From assembly GCA_003694875.1 (NCBI GenBank), contig RFJN01000032.1:1-11266 (forward strand): a stretch of 11,266 bases of DNA. Reading direction: 5' to 3'. Positions 1 through 6,418 of the stretch are shown in pieces. Both the position numbers and the translations under genes were made by a program. How positions within the stretch are numbered: position 1 is the stretch's first letter; the number at the start of each line of letters is the position of its first letter. The DNA is from Planctomycetota bacterium (GTDB lineage: Bacteria > Planctomycetota > J058 > J103). The notes below the pieces were generated by a model. That model searched no databases, was not told the DNA's origin, and saw nothing but the letters and a program-made list of their open reading frames with translations.

Positions 1-618
1 AGCGCGCTCGCGTGCTGGCTCTCCGGCAGCCCCCTCGAGGGGATCCACCTGTGGCGGCGCGGACCGCTCGTGTCCTGCGGCAAGCCCACCGCGACGGGCC
101 GGATCCTGCTCGGTCTGCTGCCGCTCGCAGCGGGCTTCGGGCTCGTGCTGTTCGCCCACCGTCTTCTCGCCCCCCCGCTCGAGGTCACGATCGCGCTGCC
201 CACCCTCGATCCCGACATGGGTCCGTTCACGTTCGTGCTCACGGTCTGGCGCGCACTCGTCGACGCGGTGCTGCACGCGCTGCGTTCGATCGACAACCCG
301 CTCGATCCGCGGCTGCTCGCCTTCATCTGGATCGCGGCGAGTGCGCTGCTTTCGTGCGCCGGCCGCCTCGAGCAGTGGAAGGTGCAGACCGTCACGCTGC
401 TCGGCGGCTGGGCGCTGCTCGCCGCCTTCGCCCACTGGGGCATCGGGCCGCGGCTGTTCTCGCGCGCATGGTTTGCGCAGTGGCTGTACGGCGACGATCT
501 GTGGCGCGCGGTGACGCTGCTCGTGCTCGCCGCCACGCTCACCACCGCGCTGCTGCTCGTCGCCTTCGTCACGACGAGTCTGCTGCGCGCCACGCTGCTG
601 CCCCGCTCGCGCAGCTGA
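1..618 (+). CDS. Multi-pass membrane protein, C-terminal part (start lies left of the window)
   Basis: The frame is open from base 1 to a TGA at 616-618, giving 205 residues with no convincing start, so the gene is truncated by the window edge. A GTG at 70 is in frame, but it would discard coding-like sequence (residues 1-23). Four hydrophobic stretches are visible at about residues 33-53, 104-120, 128-146 and 168-194, with Arg-rich ends, so this is an inner-membrane protein with several helices. The first visible residues (SALACWLSG) and the following Gly/Pro-rich helix vaguely recall the segment after the HExxH motif in M50-type membrane proteases. The motif itself would lie outside the window, so this is only a guess. 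Leucine codon use matches the neighbours. I do not recognise the family with confidence. The gene is separated from mtnP by 64 bases that hold a probable promoter. Confidence 0.7.
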   Translation, partial: SALACWLSGSPLEGIHLWRRGPLVSCGKPTATGRILLGLLPLAAGFGLVLFAHRLLAPPLEVTIALPTLDPDMGPFTFVLTVWRALVDAVLHALRSIDNPLDPRLLAFIWIAASALLSCAGRLEQWKVQTVTLLGGWALLAAFAHWGIGPRLFSRAWFAQWLYGDDLWRAVTLLVLAATLTTALLLVAFVTTSLLRATLLPRSRS

Positions 619-628
619 GACGCCGCGC

Positions 629-657
629 TCGAAGCCGGCCGGCCGGTTCGCTACAAT
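629..657 (+). promoter_or_regulatory. Probable sigma70-type promoter for mtnP
   Basis: A good -10 element (TACAAT, 652-657) lies 17 bases after a weak -35 (TCGAAG, 629-634), inside the 64-base gap before mtnP. The predicted transcript would start near 664, so the leader is only about 20 bases long and carries the GGGAGG ribosome-binding site at 668-673. The -10 is convincing in such GC-rich DNA; the -35 is not. Confidence 0.45.
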
Positions 658-682
658 CGCGACCGGCGGGAGGCGAACAAGC

Positions 683-1546
683 ATGGCGAACACGATCGGC
701 ATCATCGGCGGAAGCGGTTTCTACGACATGGAGGGCTTCTCGCAGCGCGAGTCGCTCGCGCTCGAGACACCGTTCGGCACCCCCTCGGCCCCGGTGGTGC
801 GCGGCACGCTCGGCGACGTGCCGGTGCTGTTCATAGCGCGGCACGGCGAGGGCCACCGGCTGCTGCCGCACGAGGTGCCCTACCGCGCCAACGTGCACGC
901 GCTCAAGCAGCTCGGTGCCGACGTCGTGCTCGGGATCTCGGCGGTGGGCTCGCTGCGCGAGGAGATCGAGCCGGGGCATCTCGTCTTCGTCGACCAGTAC
1001 ATCGACCGCAGCTGGGGCCGGCCCTCGACCTTCTTCGGCGAGGGGTGCGTCGCGCACGTGGCGTTCGGCGATCCGGTGTGCCACGACGTGCGCGAGACGC
1101 TCGTGCGCACCGCGGCCGAACTCGGCTTCGCCCACCACGAACGCGGCAGCTTCGTGTGCATGCAGGGGCCGCAGTTCTCGACGCGCGCGGAGAGCGAGCT
1201 GTACCGCAGCTGGGGTGCGGACGTGATCGGCATGACGAACCTGCACGAGGCGCGGCTGTGCCGCGAGGCCGAGCTGTGCTACGCCGCGGTCGCGCTCGCG
1301 ACCGACTACGACTGCTGGCGCACCGGCGAGGAGGTCTCGGTCGAGGCGGTGATCGAGGTGCTGCGCGCCAACATCGAGCGCGCCAAGCGCCTCGTGGCGC
1401 GCGCGGTCGCCTCGCTCGCGACGCTGTCGTGCTCCCGCGGCTGCCGAACCGCGCTCGAGAACGCGATCATGACCGACCCGCGCGTGATCCCGGAATCGAC
1501 ACGCCGCCGGCTCGAGGTCATCGCCGGCCGCTACCTGCAGCCGTGA
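683..1546 (+). CDS. mtnP: S-methyl-5'-thioadenosine phosphorylase
   Basis: Cleaves methylthioadenosine, the by-product of polyamine synthesis, with phosphate to adenine and methylthioribose-1-phosphate, feeding adenine and methionine salvage in the cytoplasm. The 287-residue length is normal for the trimeric MTAP/PNP family. Visible family blocks are the N-terminal GIIGGSGFY (6-14), the phosphate-binding RHGEGH (53-58) with LPHEVPYRAN (61-70), QGPQFSTRAES (161-171) and GMTNLHEA (183-190). The DYDCW block (208-212) carries the two aspartates that favour adenine over hypoxanthine, so I call MTAP rather than methylthioinosine phosphorylase. Near the C-terminus two cysteines (250 and 254) sit where some thermophile homologues carry a CXC pair; here the spacing is CxxxC. 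The ATG is supported by GGGAGG nine bases upstream. Its TGA overlaps a possible GTG start of the next gene as GTGA. Confidence 0.93.
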   Translation: MANTIGIIGGSGFYDMEGFSQRESLALETPFGTPSAPVVRGTLGDVPVLFIARHGEGHRLLPHEVPYRANVHALKQLGADVVLGISAVGSLREEIEPGHLVFVDQYIDRSWGRPSTFFGEGCVAHVAFGDPVCHDVRETLVRTAAELGFAHHERGSFVCMQGPQFSTRAESELYRSWGADVIGMTNLHEARLCREAELCYAAVALATDYDCWRTGEEVSVEAVIEVLRANIERAKRLVARAVASLATLSCSRGCRTALENAIMTDPRVIPESTRRRLEVIAGRYLQP

Positions 1547-1608
1547 CCGCGCCGTCCCCTGCCGAACCGGTCTTCCGACCGCCGGCGCCGATCGCCGAGG
1601 GCGAGCGC

Positions 1609-2274
1609 ATGCCGGTGGCGGTGCTCGTGAGCGGCAGCGGCACCACGCTGCAGAACCTGCTCAACGAGCAGCGGCACGAGACGCTGCCGATCGAGATCCG
1701 CTTCGTGCTCTCGAGCCGCCCCGACGCGTTCGCGCTCGAACGCGCCCGGCGCGCCGGCATCCGTACCGCGGTGCTCGATCCGCGCCGGCACGCCGGGCCC
1801 GCGGACTACGGGCGCGCGATCATCGACACCCTCGCGCCGTGCGGCCCCCGGCTGATCCTCATGGCCGGCTTCCTGCCGCTGTGGCACATTCCGCCCGACT
1901 GGCTCGGGCGCGTGCTCAACATCCACCCCTCGCTGCTTCCCGCCTTCGGCGGCAAGGGCATGTACGGCGACCGGGTGCACCGCGCGGTGCTGCGCTACGG
2001 CTGCCGTGTGACCGGCTGCACCGTCCACATGGCCGACAACATCTACGACCACGGTCCGGTGCTCGTGCAGCGGGTGGTGTGGGTGCTCGACGGCGACCGG
2101 GTGGAGACGCTGCGCGCGCGGGTGTTCCGCGAGGAGTGCATCGCCTACCCGCAGGCGATCCGGCTGCTCGCCGAGGGGCGGGTGGTCATGGACGGACGCC
2201 GGGCGCGGCTCGTGCCGCCGGCGCATGCGCGCTCGCAGCCGGCCGCCCCTGCCTGCGAGCCTCCGCCGCGCTGA
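1609..2274 (+). CDS. purN: Phosphoribosylglycinamide formyltransferase (GAR transformylase), FGGKGMYG-type
   Basis: Transfers a formyl group from 10-formyltetrahydrofolate to glycinamide ribonucleotide, the third step of de novo purine synthesis. The phosphate-binding loop GSGTTLQNLL (9-18) opens the protein. The catalytic set is present: Asn104 and His106 in LNIHPSLLP, and Asp147 in the DNIYDHGP block, matching Asn106, His108 and Asp144 of E. coli PurN. The loop FGGKGMYG (113-120) marks a subfamily I associate with Planctomycetota and Bacteroidota rather than the enterobacterial form. I chose ATG 1609 because GAGGG lies about eight bases upstream and the family normally starts just before this beta strand. 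GTG 1543, overlapping the mtnP stop, would add 22 Pro-rich residues. The last roughly 20 residues are a Pro/Ala/Arg tail overlapping murD on the other strand. It probably shares a transcript with mtnP. Confidence 0.88.
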   Translation: MPVAVLVSGSGTTLQNLLNEQRHETLPIEIRFVLSSRPDAFALERARRAGIRTAVLDPRRHAGPADYGRAIIDTLAPCGPRLILMAGFLPLWHIPPDWLGRVLNIHPSLLPAFGGKGMYGDRVHRAVLRYGCRVTGCTVHMADNIYDHGPVLVQRVVWVLDGDRVETLRARVFREECIAYPQAIRLLAEGRVVMDGRRARLVPPAHARSQPAAPACEPPPR

Positions 2275-3799
2275 GCCGCGCCCGCACGAGCGCGCGGAAG
2301 TGCTCGCCGCGTTCGCGGTAGCTCGCGTACTGGTCGTAGCTCGCACAACCGGGCGAGAGCAGCACCACATCGCCTGCGCGCGCCTGCGCACACGCCGCCG
2401 CGAACGCCGCCTCCAGATCGGGCCAGCGCCGGCACGCCACACCGTCTGCCCGCGCGAACGCCGCCTCGATCTCGCCCGCGCTCGCCCCGAAGGCGTGCAC
2501 CGCCTGTGTGCCGAACCGCTCGGCCGCGCGCACGAGCGGTGCGAACGAGCCCCCCTTCGCCACGCCACCGCACAGCAGCAGCGCCCGCGCACCGTAGGCC
2601 TCGAGCGCGCACGCCACCGCCTCGGGCGTGCTCGCCTTCGTGTCGTTCACGTAGAGGATCCCTCCACCGCAGCCCACCGGCTCGAGCCGGTCGCGCAGCG
2701 GTTCGAAGCGCTCGAGTGCGCTGCGGATCGCGGCCAACGGCAGACCGAGCGCGAAGCCGGCCGCGAGCACCGCGAGCGCGTTGCGCACGTTGTGCCGACC
2801 GCGCAGCCGCAGCGCCGCGGTACCGAGAACCCAAACGATCTCTCCCCGCGCGGTGCGCCAGCACAGCGTCGCCTCGCGCACGAAGGCGCTGTTCGGCAGG
2901 CCCGGATCGCGCAGCCCGAACCACAGCACCGGCGCGCGGCACACGCGTGCGAACGAGGCCGCCTCCGCGTCCTCGTGCGGCAGGATCGCCGCCGCGTCGG
3001 GCTCGAGCCGCTCGATCAACCACCGCTTCTCGCGCACGTAGGCGGCGAAGCTGCCGTGCCGGTCGAGGTGGTTGGGCGAGAGCTGCGTCACGATCCCGAG
3101 CCGCGGCGACAGGCGCACCCGCGCCTCGCGCGCGTCCTGGAGCTGGAAGCTCGAGAGCTCGAGCACGACCGCGCTGTCCGGCCCGATCCGCTCGAGCTGC
3201 GCGAGCAGCGGCCGTCCCATGTTGCCGCCGAGCACCACCTCGCGAGCGGCCGCGTGCTCGAGCATGGCGGCGATCCAGCGCGTCGTGGTCGTCTTGCCGT
3301 TCGAGCCGGTTACACACACCGGTCGGACCGGCAGCCGTTCGAGCGCGAGGTTCATCTCGGTGCACCACGGCAGCGCCCGGCGCAGCACCTCCCGGCGCAC
3401 CGGCGCCGAGCGCGGCACCGCGGGCGAGAAGCAGACCGCATCGACCGCGCGCCAGTCGATGCCCTCGTGCCCGCCGAGCCGCCAGGTGACCGGCAGATCG
3501 GCGAGCGCCTCGCGGGCGAGCGCGAGCTGCTCGGCGGGCTTGCGATCGGTAACGAGCAGCCGCGCGCCGCGGGCGGCGAACCAGCGCGCCGCCGCGATCT
3601 GCCCGCCGAAGCGGCCTATGCCGACAAGCGCTACGGTGCGTCCGCGCCAGGCGGCGCCGGGGTGGGCTGCGGCGGCGGCAGCGCGAGCAGACGTCCCGCC
3701 GCGCGCGTCGTCTCCGCCCGCTCGACAAGCGGCTCGAGCGGCGCGGGACGACTCGGCTCGAGGGTGATGTGCACCTCCTTGCGGTCGAGGATCGTCCAC
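2186..3799 (-). CDS. murD: UDP-N-acetylmuramoyl-L-alanine--D-glutamate ligase (MurD)
   Basis: Cytoplasmic ATP-dependent ligase adding glutamate to UDP-MurNAc-L-Ala in peptidoglycan synthesis. From GTG 3799 it has 537 residues. Domains in order: N-terminal nucleotide-sugar fold with GIGRFGG (60-66); central ATPase with P-loop GSNGKTTTT (165-173), signature ELSSFQL (214-220) and NHLDRHG (243-249), followed by the lysine (258) expected to be carbamylated; C-terminal domain with RLEPVG (371-376), NDTKASTPEA (385-394), GGVAKGG (411-417) and LSPGCASYDQYASY (481-494). Homology starts only near base 3652. No ATG, GTG, TTG or CTG exists in frame between there and the GTGs at 3799 and 3805. GTG 3799 has GGAGG ten bases upstream but lies 169 bases inside the lipoprotein gene, so about 50 N-terminal residues are doubtful. 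The 3' end overlaps purN by 89 bases. It sits outside a cell-wall gene cluster. A MurD2-type L-Glu ligase is possible but I see no MurL. Confidence 0.87.
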   Translation of the reverse strand: MDDPRPQGGAHHPRAESSRAARAACRAGGDDARGGTSARAAAAAAHPGAAWRGRTVALVGIGRFGGQIAAARWFAARGARLLVTDRKPAEQLALAREALADLPVTWRLGGHEGIDWRAVDAVCFSPAVPRSAPVRREVLRRALPWCTEMNLALERLPVRPVCVTGSNGKTTTTRWIAAMLEHAAAREVVLGGNMGRPLLAQLERIGPDSAVVLELSSFQLQDAREARVRLSPRLGIVTQLSPNHLDRHGSFAAYVREKRWLIERLEPDAAAILPHEDAEAASFARVCRAPVLWFGLRDPGLPNSAFVREATLCWRTARGEIVWVLGTAALRLRGRHNVRNALAVLAAGFALGLPLAAIRSALERFEPLRDRLEPVGCGGGILYVNDTKASTPEAVACALEAYGARALLLCGGVAKGGSFAPLVRAAERFGTQAVHAFGASAGEIEAAFARADGVACRRWPDLEAAFAAACAQARAGDVVLLSPGCASYDQYASYRERGEHFRALVRARLSAAEARRQGRPAASAHAPAARAAPGVRP

Positions 3800-4137
3800 G
3801 GCCACAGCACCTCCGTCACCAGGTCGAGCCCCGGCCAGGCGTACCACGGAGCGCGCAACCGCAGCGTGCGCGTCACCGCGCGGTAGCCCGGGGCCCGCAC
3901 GTCGAGCCGCCGGGTGCCGTAGAACGAAAACGGCACCTGCACGGGGCTGCGACCGACCGACACGCCGTCGAGCAGCACGTGCGCACCCGCCGGCTCGGTC
4001 CGCACCCACAGCCGCCGCTCGATGCAGCCGCTCGCCACCACCAGCGCCGCGACGAACAGCAGCCACCGCAGCCCGGCGGCACGAGCCCCTGCGAACGATA
4101 TCGGTCGATCGTGGCGACGGGTGCAGCGCCGCTGCAT
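3631..4137 (-). CDS. PEGA-domain lipoprotein
   Basis: A 168-residue secreted protein. Residues 1-37 look like a lipoprotein signal: Arg-rich start, hydrophobic LLFVAALVVA (27-36 region), then ASGC, with Cys38 the likely lipidated residue; Ala at -3 is less usual than Leu. Residues 39-94 form a PEGA domain (WVRTEPAGAHVLLDGVSVG, then PFSFYGTRRLDVRAPGYR), an extracytoplasmic beta fold common in envelope proteins and whose ligand is generally unknown. After it comes APWYAWPGLD (95-104) and a Pro/Ala-rich tail. I recall PEGA lipoproteins with this PWYxxPGLD extension from Planctomycetota. ATG 4137 has GAGG eight bases upstream and lies 29 bases after the tRNA, so it is probably read from the tRNA promoter. 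Its last 169 bases overlap the only canonical starts of murD, which suggests a joint transcript. Function is not established. Confidence 0.82.
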   Translation of the reverse strand: MQRRCTRRHDRPISFAGARAAGLRWLLFVAALVVASGCIERRLWVRTEPAGAHVLLDGVSVGRSPVQVPFSFYGTRRLDVRAPGYRAVTRTLRLRAPWYAWPGLDLVTEVLWPWTILDRKEVHITLEPSRPAPLEPLVERAETTRAAGRLLALPPPQPTPAPPGADAP

Positions 4138-4166
4138 GCCGTGGGCCTCGAAAGGGGAAGGGGGAG

Positions 4167-4253
4167 CGGAGAGGTCGGGATTCGAACCCGAGGGACCGTT
4201 GCCGGTCCACCGCCTTAGCAAGGCGGCGCATTCGGCCGCTCTGCCACCTCTCC
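4167..4253 (-). tRNA. tRNA-Ser (anticodon GCU)
   Basis: An 87-base class II tRNA. The acceptor stem pairs GGAGAGG (4247-4253) with CCTCTCC (4168-4174), with discriminator G at 4167. The anticodon stem CCGCC/GGCGG encloses the loop TTGCTAA, giving anticodon GCT, which reads AGC/AGU serine codons. A long variable arm (GGACC-GGCAAC-GGTCC) is typical of serine tRNAs, and the T arm has a 5-bp stem around TTCGAAT. The 3' CCA is not encoded, so it must be added by nucleotidyltransferase. Confidence 0.97.
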
Positions 4254-4270
4254 ACCGGATTCGGCCGGTG

Positions 4271-4299
4271 ATTCTAGCGAGGGGTATGCGCAGCGTCAA
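4271..4299 (-). promoter_or_regulatory. Strong sigma70-type promoter for tRNA-Ser
   Basis: On the minus strand TTGACG (4294-4299) and TAGAAT (4271-4276) are separated by exactly 17 bases and sit just upstream of the tRNA 5' end at 4253. Each hexamer differs from consensus at one position. The -35 element overlaps the TGA stop of the upstream DUF151-like gene (4296-4298). A small hairpin (4254-4269) lies between the -10 and the tRNA. The promoter could also drive the lipoprotein and murD. Confidence 0.72.
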
Positions 4300-4703
4300 T
4301 CGGACACATCACCGGCGGCGACGAGCCGGCTCGCCGGTGCGTGCAGCGTCGCCCCGGCACGCGCGCACAACAGCGTCACGTCGATCGCGCGGCCGTGCAC
4401 CCGCCGGCGTGTCCCGTCGGCCGCGCGCAGCGTGAGTTCGCCGCGCAGCGCGCCGTCCGGCAACGCGGCGAGCCGACCCGCCTCGATCACCACACCGCTC
4501 GCCTGCAGCGCCGCGTGGGCGAGCGCGAGGGGATCGGAGCCGCCATCGCTCGGCTCGAGCCGCTCGCACAGCGCCGCCTCGACGATGCCGATGGGCAGCC
4601 ACAGCGCGCGCGTCCGATCGCGGGTGCGCAGCTCGAGCCGACAGCGCTGCGTGCGCTCGTCGACCCACAGCCGCTCGATCCGCACCTCGCATTCGTTCTG
4701 CAC
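4296..4703 (-). CDS. Divergent bifunctional nuclease / DUF151-like protein
   Basis: A 135-residue soluble protein. Its layout fits the DUF151 (BFN) fold: an opening strand (CEVRIERLWVD, 5-15), the block LWLPIGIVEAALCERLE (34-50) matching the family's LPIxIGxxEAxAI, a helix DPLALAHAALQASG (57-70), a strand pair around LPDGALRGELTLR (81-93), and HGRAIDVTLLCARAG (103-117) in place of the usual DARPSDAIALAxR. The acidic and Ser residues of the last motif are partly lost, so nuclease activity is uncertain. GTG 4703 is chosen because AGGAG lies eight bases upstream; an in-frame ATG at 4769 would add 22 residues without family similarity. It is divergent from dnaA and directly upstream of the tRNA promoter. 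The family call is recalled pattern matching. Confidence 0.62.
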   Translation of the reverse strand: MQNECEVRIERLWVDERTQRCRLELRTRDRTRALWLPIGIVEAALCERLEPSDGGSDPLALAHAALQASGVVIEAGRLAALPDGALRGELTLRAADGTRRRVHGRAIDVTLLCARAGATLHAPASRLVAAGDVSD

Positions 4704-4782
4704 GCCCCGTTCTCCTTCTGCACACCCCGTACCGCTCGCCGACGTCCGGTTCAGCCAGTTGGCCCCCAACAGCTTGCAACTT

Positions 4783-4815
4783 CGCTTGACAAGCGCCGAA
4801 GCGGGCCGCTACGAT
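4783..4815 (+). promoter_or_regulatory. dnaA promoter with a palindrome over the -35
   Basis: TTGACA (4786-4791), a perfect -35, is followed after 18 bases by TACGAT (4810-4815). The predicted start is near 4822, leaving a leader of about 180 bases before dnaA. The -35 is embedded in a 13-base perfect palindrome CGCTTG-A-CAAGCG (4783-4795), an arrangement expected of a repressor or activator site. A further GCTTG lies upstream at 4772-4776. The regulator is unknown; none of these matches a DnaA box. Confidence 0.68.
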
Positions 4816-5002
4816 CGGCGGCCGCTCGGGCAGGAACGCGCGCGGGCCAGGACGTTCGCGCGAACCCGATTCCCTTTCGACACCACTTGCTCTTCGTTCC
4901 TGCGAGCACCACGGGTCGGCTGCCCCGGCGAGGCGGTCGCGGATTCGACAACGTTGTTCGCGCGCTGCAGCTGCAGGCGAGCGCGTCGTGCTGGAGCCGG
5001 CG
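4816..5002 (+). other. dnaA leader region with three perfect palindromes
   Basis: The roughly 185 bases between the dnaA promoter and its start contain no supported gene. They hold three exact inverted repeats without spacers: GTTCGCGCGAAC (4854-4865), ACAACGTTGT (4948-4957) and CTGCAGCTGCAG (4965-4976). The leader is unusually long for a housekeeping gene and could bind a regulator or fold in the mRNA. No DnaA box close to consensus is visible. On the other side of the promoter, 4704-4782 is the upstream region of the DUF151-like gene, with a small GTTGG/CCAAC repeat (4758-4770). Confidence 0.4.
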
Positions 5003-6418
5003 ATGGTACATTCCGCTCCCCCCTCGTGGTCCTCGGTTCTCGACTACGTGCGGGCGCACGTCAAGCCGCAGCAGTTCGAGACGTGGTTCACGGGGCTGCA
5101 GTGTCTCGTCATGCAGCCGGGCCAGGTGCGCATCGCAGCGCCCAACAAATTCTACCGCAACTGGATCGAGCGCCATTACCTGCCGCTTCTGCGCAACGCA
5201 TGCGAGGAGGTGCTCGGTACCGAGGCCGCGCTCGAGTTCGTCGTGCTCGAGGACGCGAGCGCGATCGAGAACGACGCCACGATGCCGAGCCCTGCGACGG
5301 CGAGTGTCGCCACCGCGTCCGCGGCGGCCGCGGATACCGCAGCCATGCCGGCGCCCCCCGCGAACAAAGCCGCCGAGCCGCGTCCGGTCAACATCGGCGA
5401 GATTCCGCTCAACCCGCACTACACCTTCGACAACTTCGTGGTCGGGCCCTCGAACCGCCTCGCGCACGCCGCGGCACTCGCGGTGACCGAGAACCCCGCC
5501 ACCGCGTACAACCCGCTGTTCGTGCACGGCGGGGTCGGGCTCGGCAAGTCGCACCTGCTGCAGGCGATCTGCCACCAGCTGCTCGCCCGCAACCGCGCGC
5601 TACGCTACGTCTACCTGTCGTGCGAGGCGTTCGTGAACGAGTACATCGCGGCGCTGCAGCGCGGCAACGTCGACGCCTTCCGGCAGCAGTACCGGCACGT
5701 CGACATGCTGCTGATCGACGACATCCACTTCCTCGCCTCCAAGAAGGCGCTGCAGGAGGAGTTCTTCCACACCTTCAACGCCCTGTACAACGCGCAGCGC
5801 CAGATCATTCTCTCGAGCGACTCGCCGCCGCACGAGATCCCCGAACTCGAGGACCGGCTGGTCTCGCGGTTCAAGTGGGGGCTCGTGGCCGAGGTCGAGC
5901 CGCCGCACTACGAGACGAAGGTGGCGATCATCCAGCGCAAGGCGCAGGCGCGCGGCAAGCGGCTGCCCGACGAGGTGGTGCACTTTCTCGCCGACCACCT
6001 CGACTCGAACATCCGCGAGCTCGAGGGGGCGGTGCTCAAGATCATCGTGCTCGCGAGCCTGCACAACCACCCCATCGACATCGAGCTGTGCAAGAGCGCG
6101 CTCAAGGAGCTCACCGGGCGCGCGAGCGACGTCAACATCGCGCAGATCATGAACACGGTGGCGACCCAGTACAACGTCAAGGTGGCCGATCTGCAGGGCA
6201 AGCGCCGCTCGAAGTCGATCGTGCTGCCGCGGCAGATCTGCATGTACCTCGCGCGGGAGCTCACCCCGATGTCGCTCGCCGAGATCGGCGGTCACGTGGG
6301 CGGTCGCGACCACACGACGGTCATGCACGCCAACGAGAAGATCCGCAAGCTGCGCGCATCCGACCCCGAGTTCGACCAGAAGATCGAACGGCTGATCCGC
6401 CAATTGCAGCGCGGCTGA
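5003..6418 (+). CDS. dnaA: Chromosomal replication initiator protein DnaA
   Basis: AAA+ initiator that binds DnaA boxes, melts the origin and helps recruit the replicative helicase. At 471 residues it has normal length. Domain I spans about 1-83 (WSSVLDYVRAHVKPQQFETWF). Domain II is an Ala/Pro-rich linker, about 86-130. The AAA+ core has Walker A GGVGLGKS (176-183; Ser where Thr is usual), Walker B LLIDDI (236-241), sensor I SSD (271-273), the arginine-finger segment RLVSRF (285-290) and a sensor II helix NIRELEGA. Domain IV ends with the DNA-binding signature GGRDHTTVMHA (433-443). ATG 5003 is chosen for its GGAG six bases upstream; GTG 4988 would add five residues with a weaker site. It follows a near-consensus promoter with a long leader and is followed by a 509-bp gap. 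Confidence 0.97.
   Translation: MVHSAPPSWSSVLDYVRAHVKPQQFETWFTGLQCLVMQPGQVRIAAPNKFYRNWIERHYLPLLRNACEEVLGTEAALEFVVLEDASAIENDATMPSPATASVATASAAAADTAAMPAPPANKAAEPRPVNIGEIPLNPHYTFDNFVVGPSNRLAHAAALAVTENPATAYNPLFVHGGVGLGKSHLLQAICHQLLARNRALRYVYLSCEAFVNEYIAALQRGNVDAFRQQYRHVDMLLIDDIHFLASKKALQEEFFHTFNALYNAQRQIILSSDSPPHEIPELEDRLVSRFKWGLVAEVEPPHYETKVAIIQRKAQARGKRLPDEVVHFLADHLDSNIRELEGAVLKIIVLASLHNHPIDIELCKSALKELTGRASDVNIAQIMNTVATQYNVKVADLQGKRRSKSIVLPRQICMYLARELTPMSLAEIGGHVGGRDHTTVMHANEKIRKLRASDPEFDQKIERLIRQLQRG

Noticed and set aside
1045..1608. Extending purN upstream into mtnP in the same open frame
   Set aside because: The added translation is Arg-rich shadow of mtnP; the conserved PurN start and ribosome-binding site are at 1609.
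2225..3886. A 553-codon plus-strand frame antisense to murD
   Set aside because: MurD motifs on the minus strand are complete; this frame is an Arg/His-rich shadow.
3800..4255. Extending murD upstream to an ATG at 4255
   Set aside because: That frame would run through the tRNA-Ser gene and the whole lipoprotein; the added residues are low complexity with no MurD similarity.
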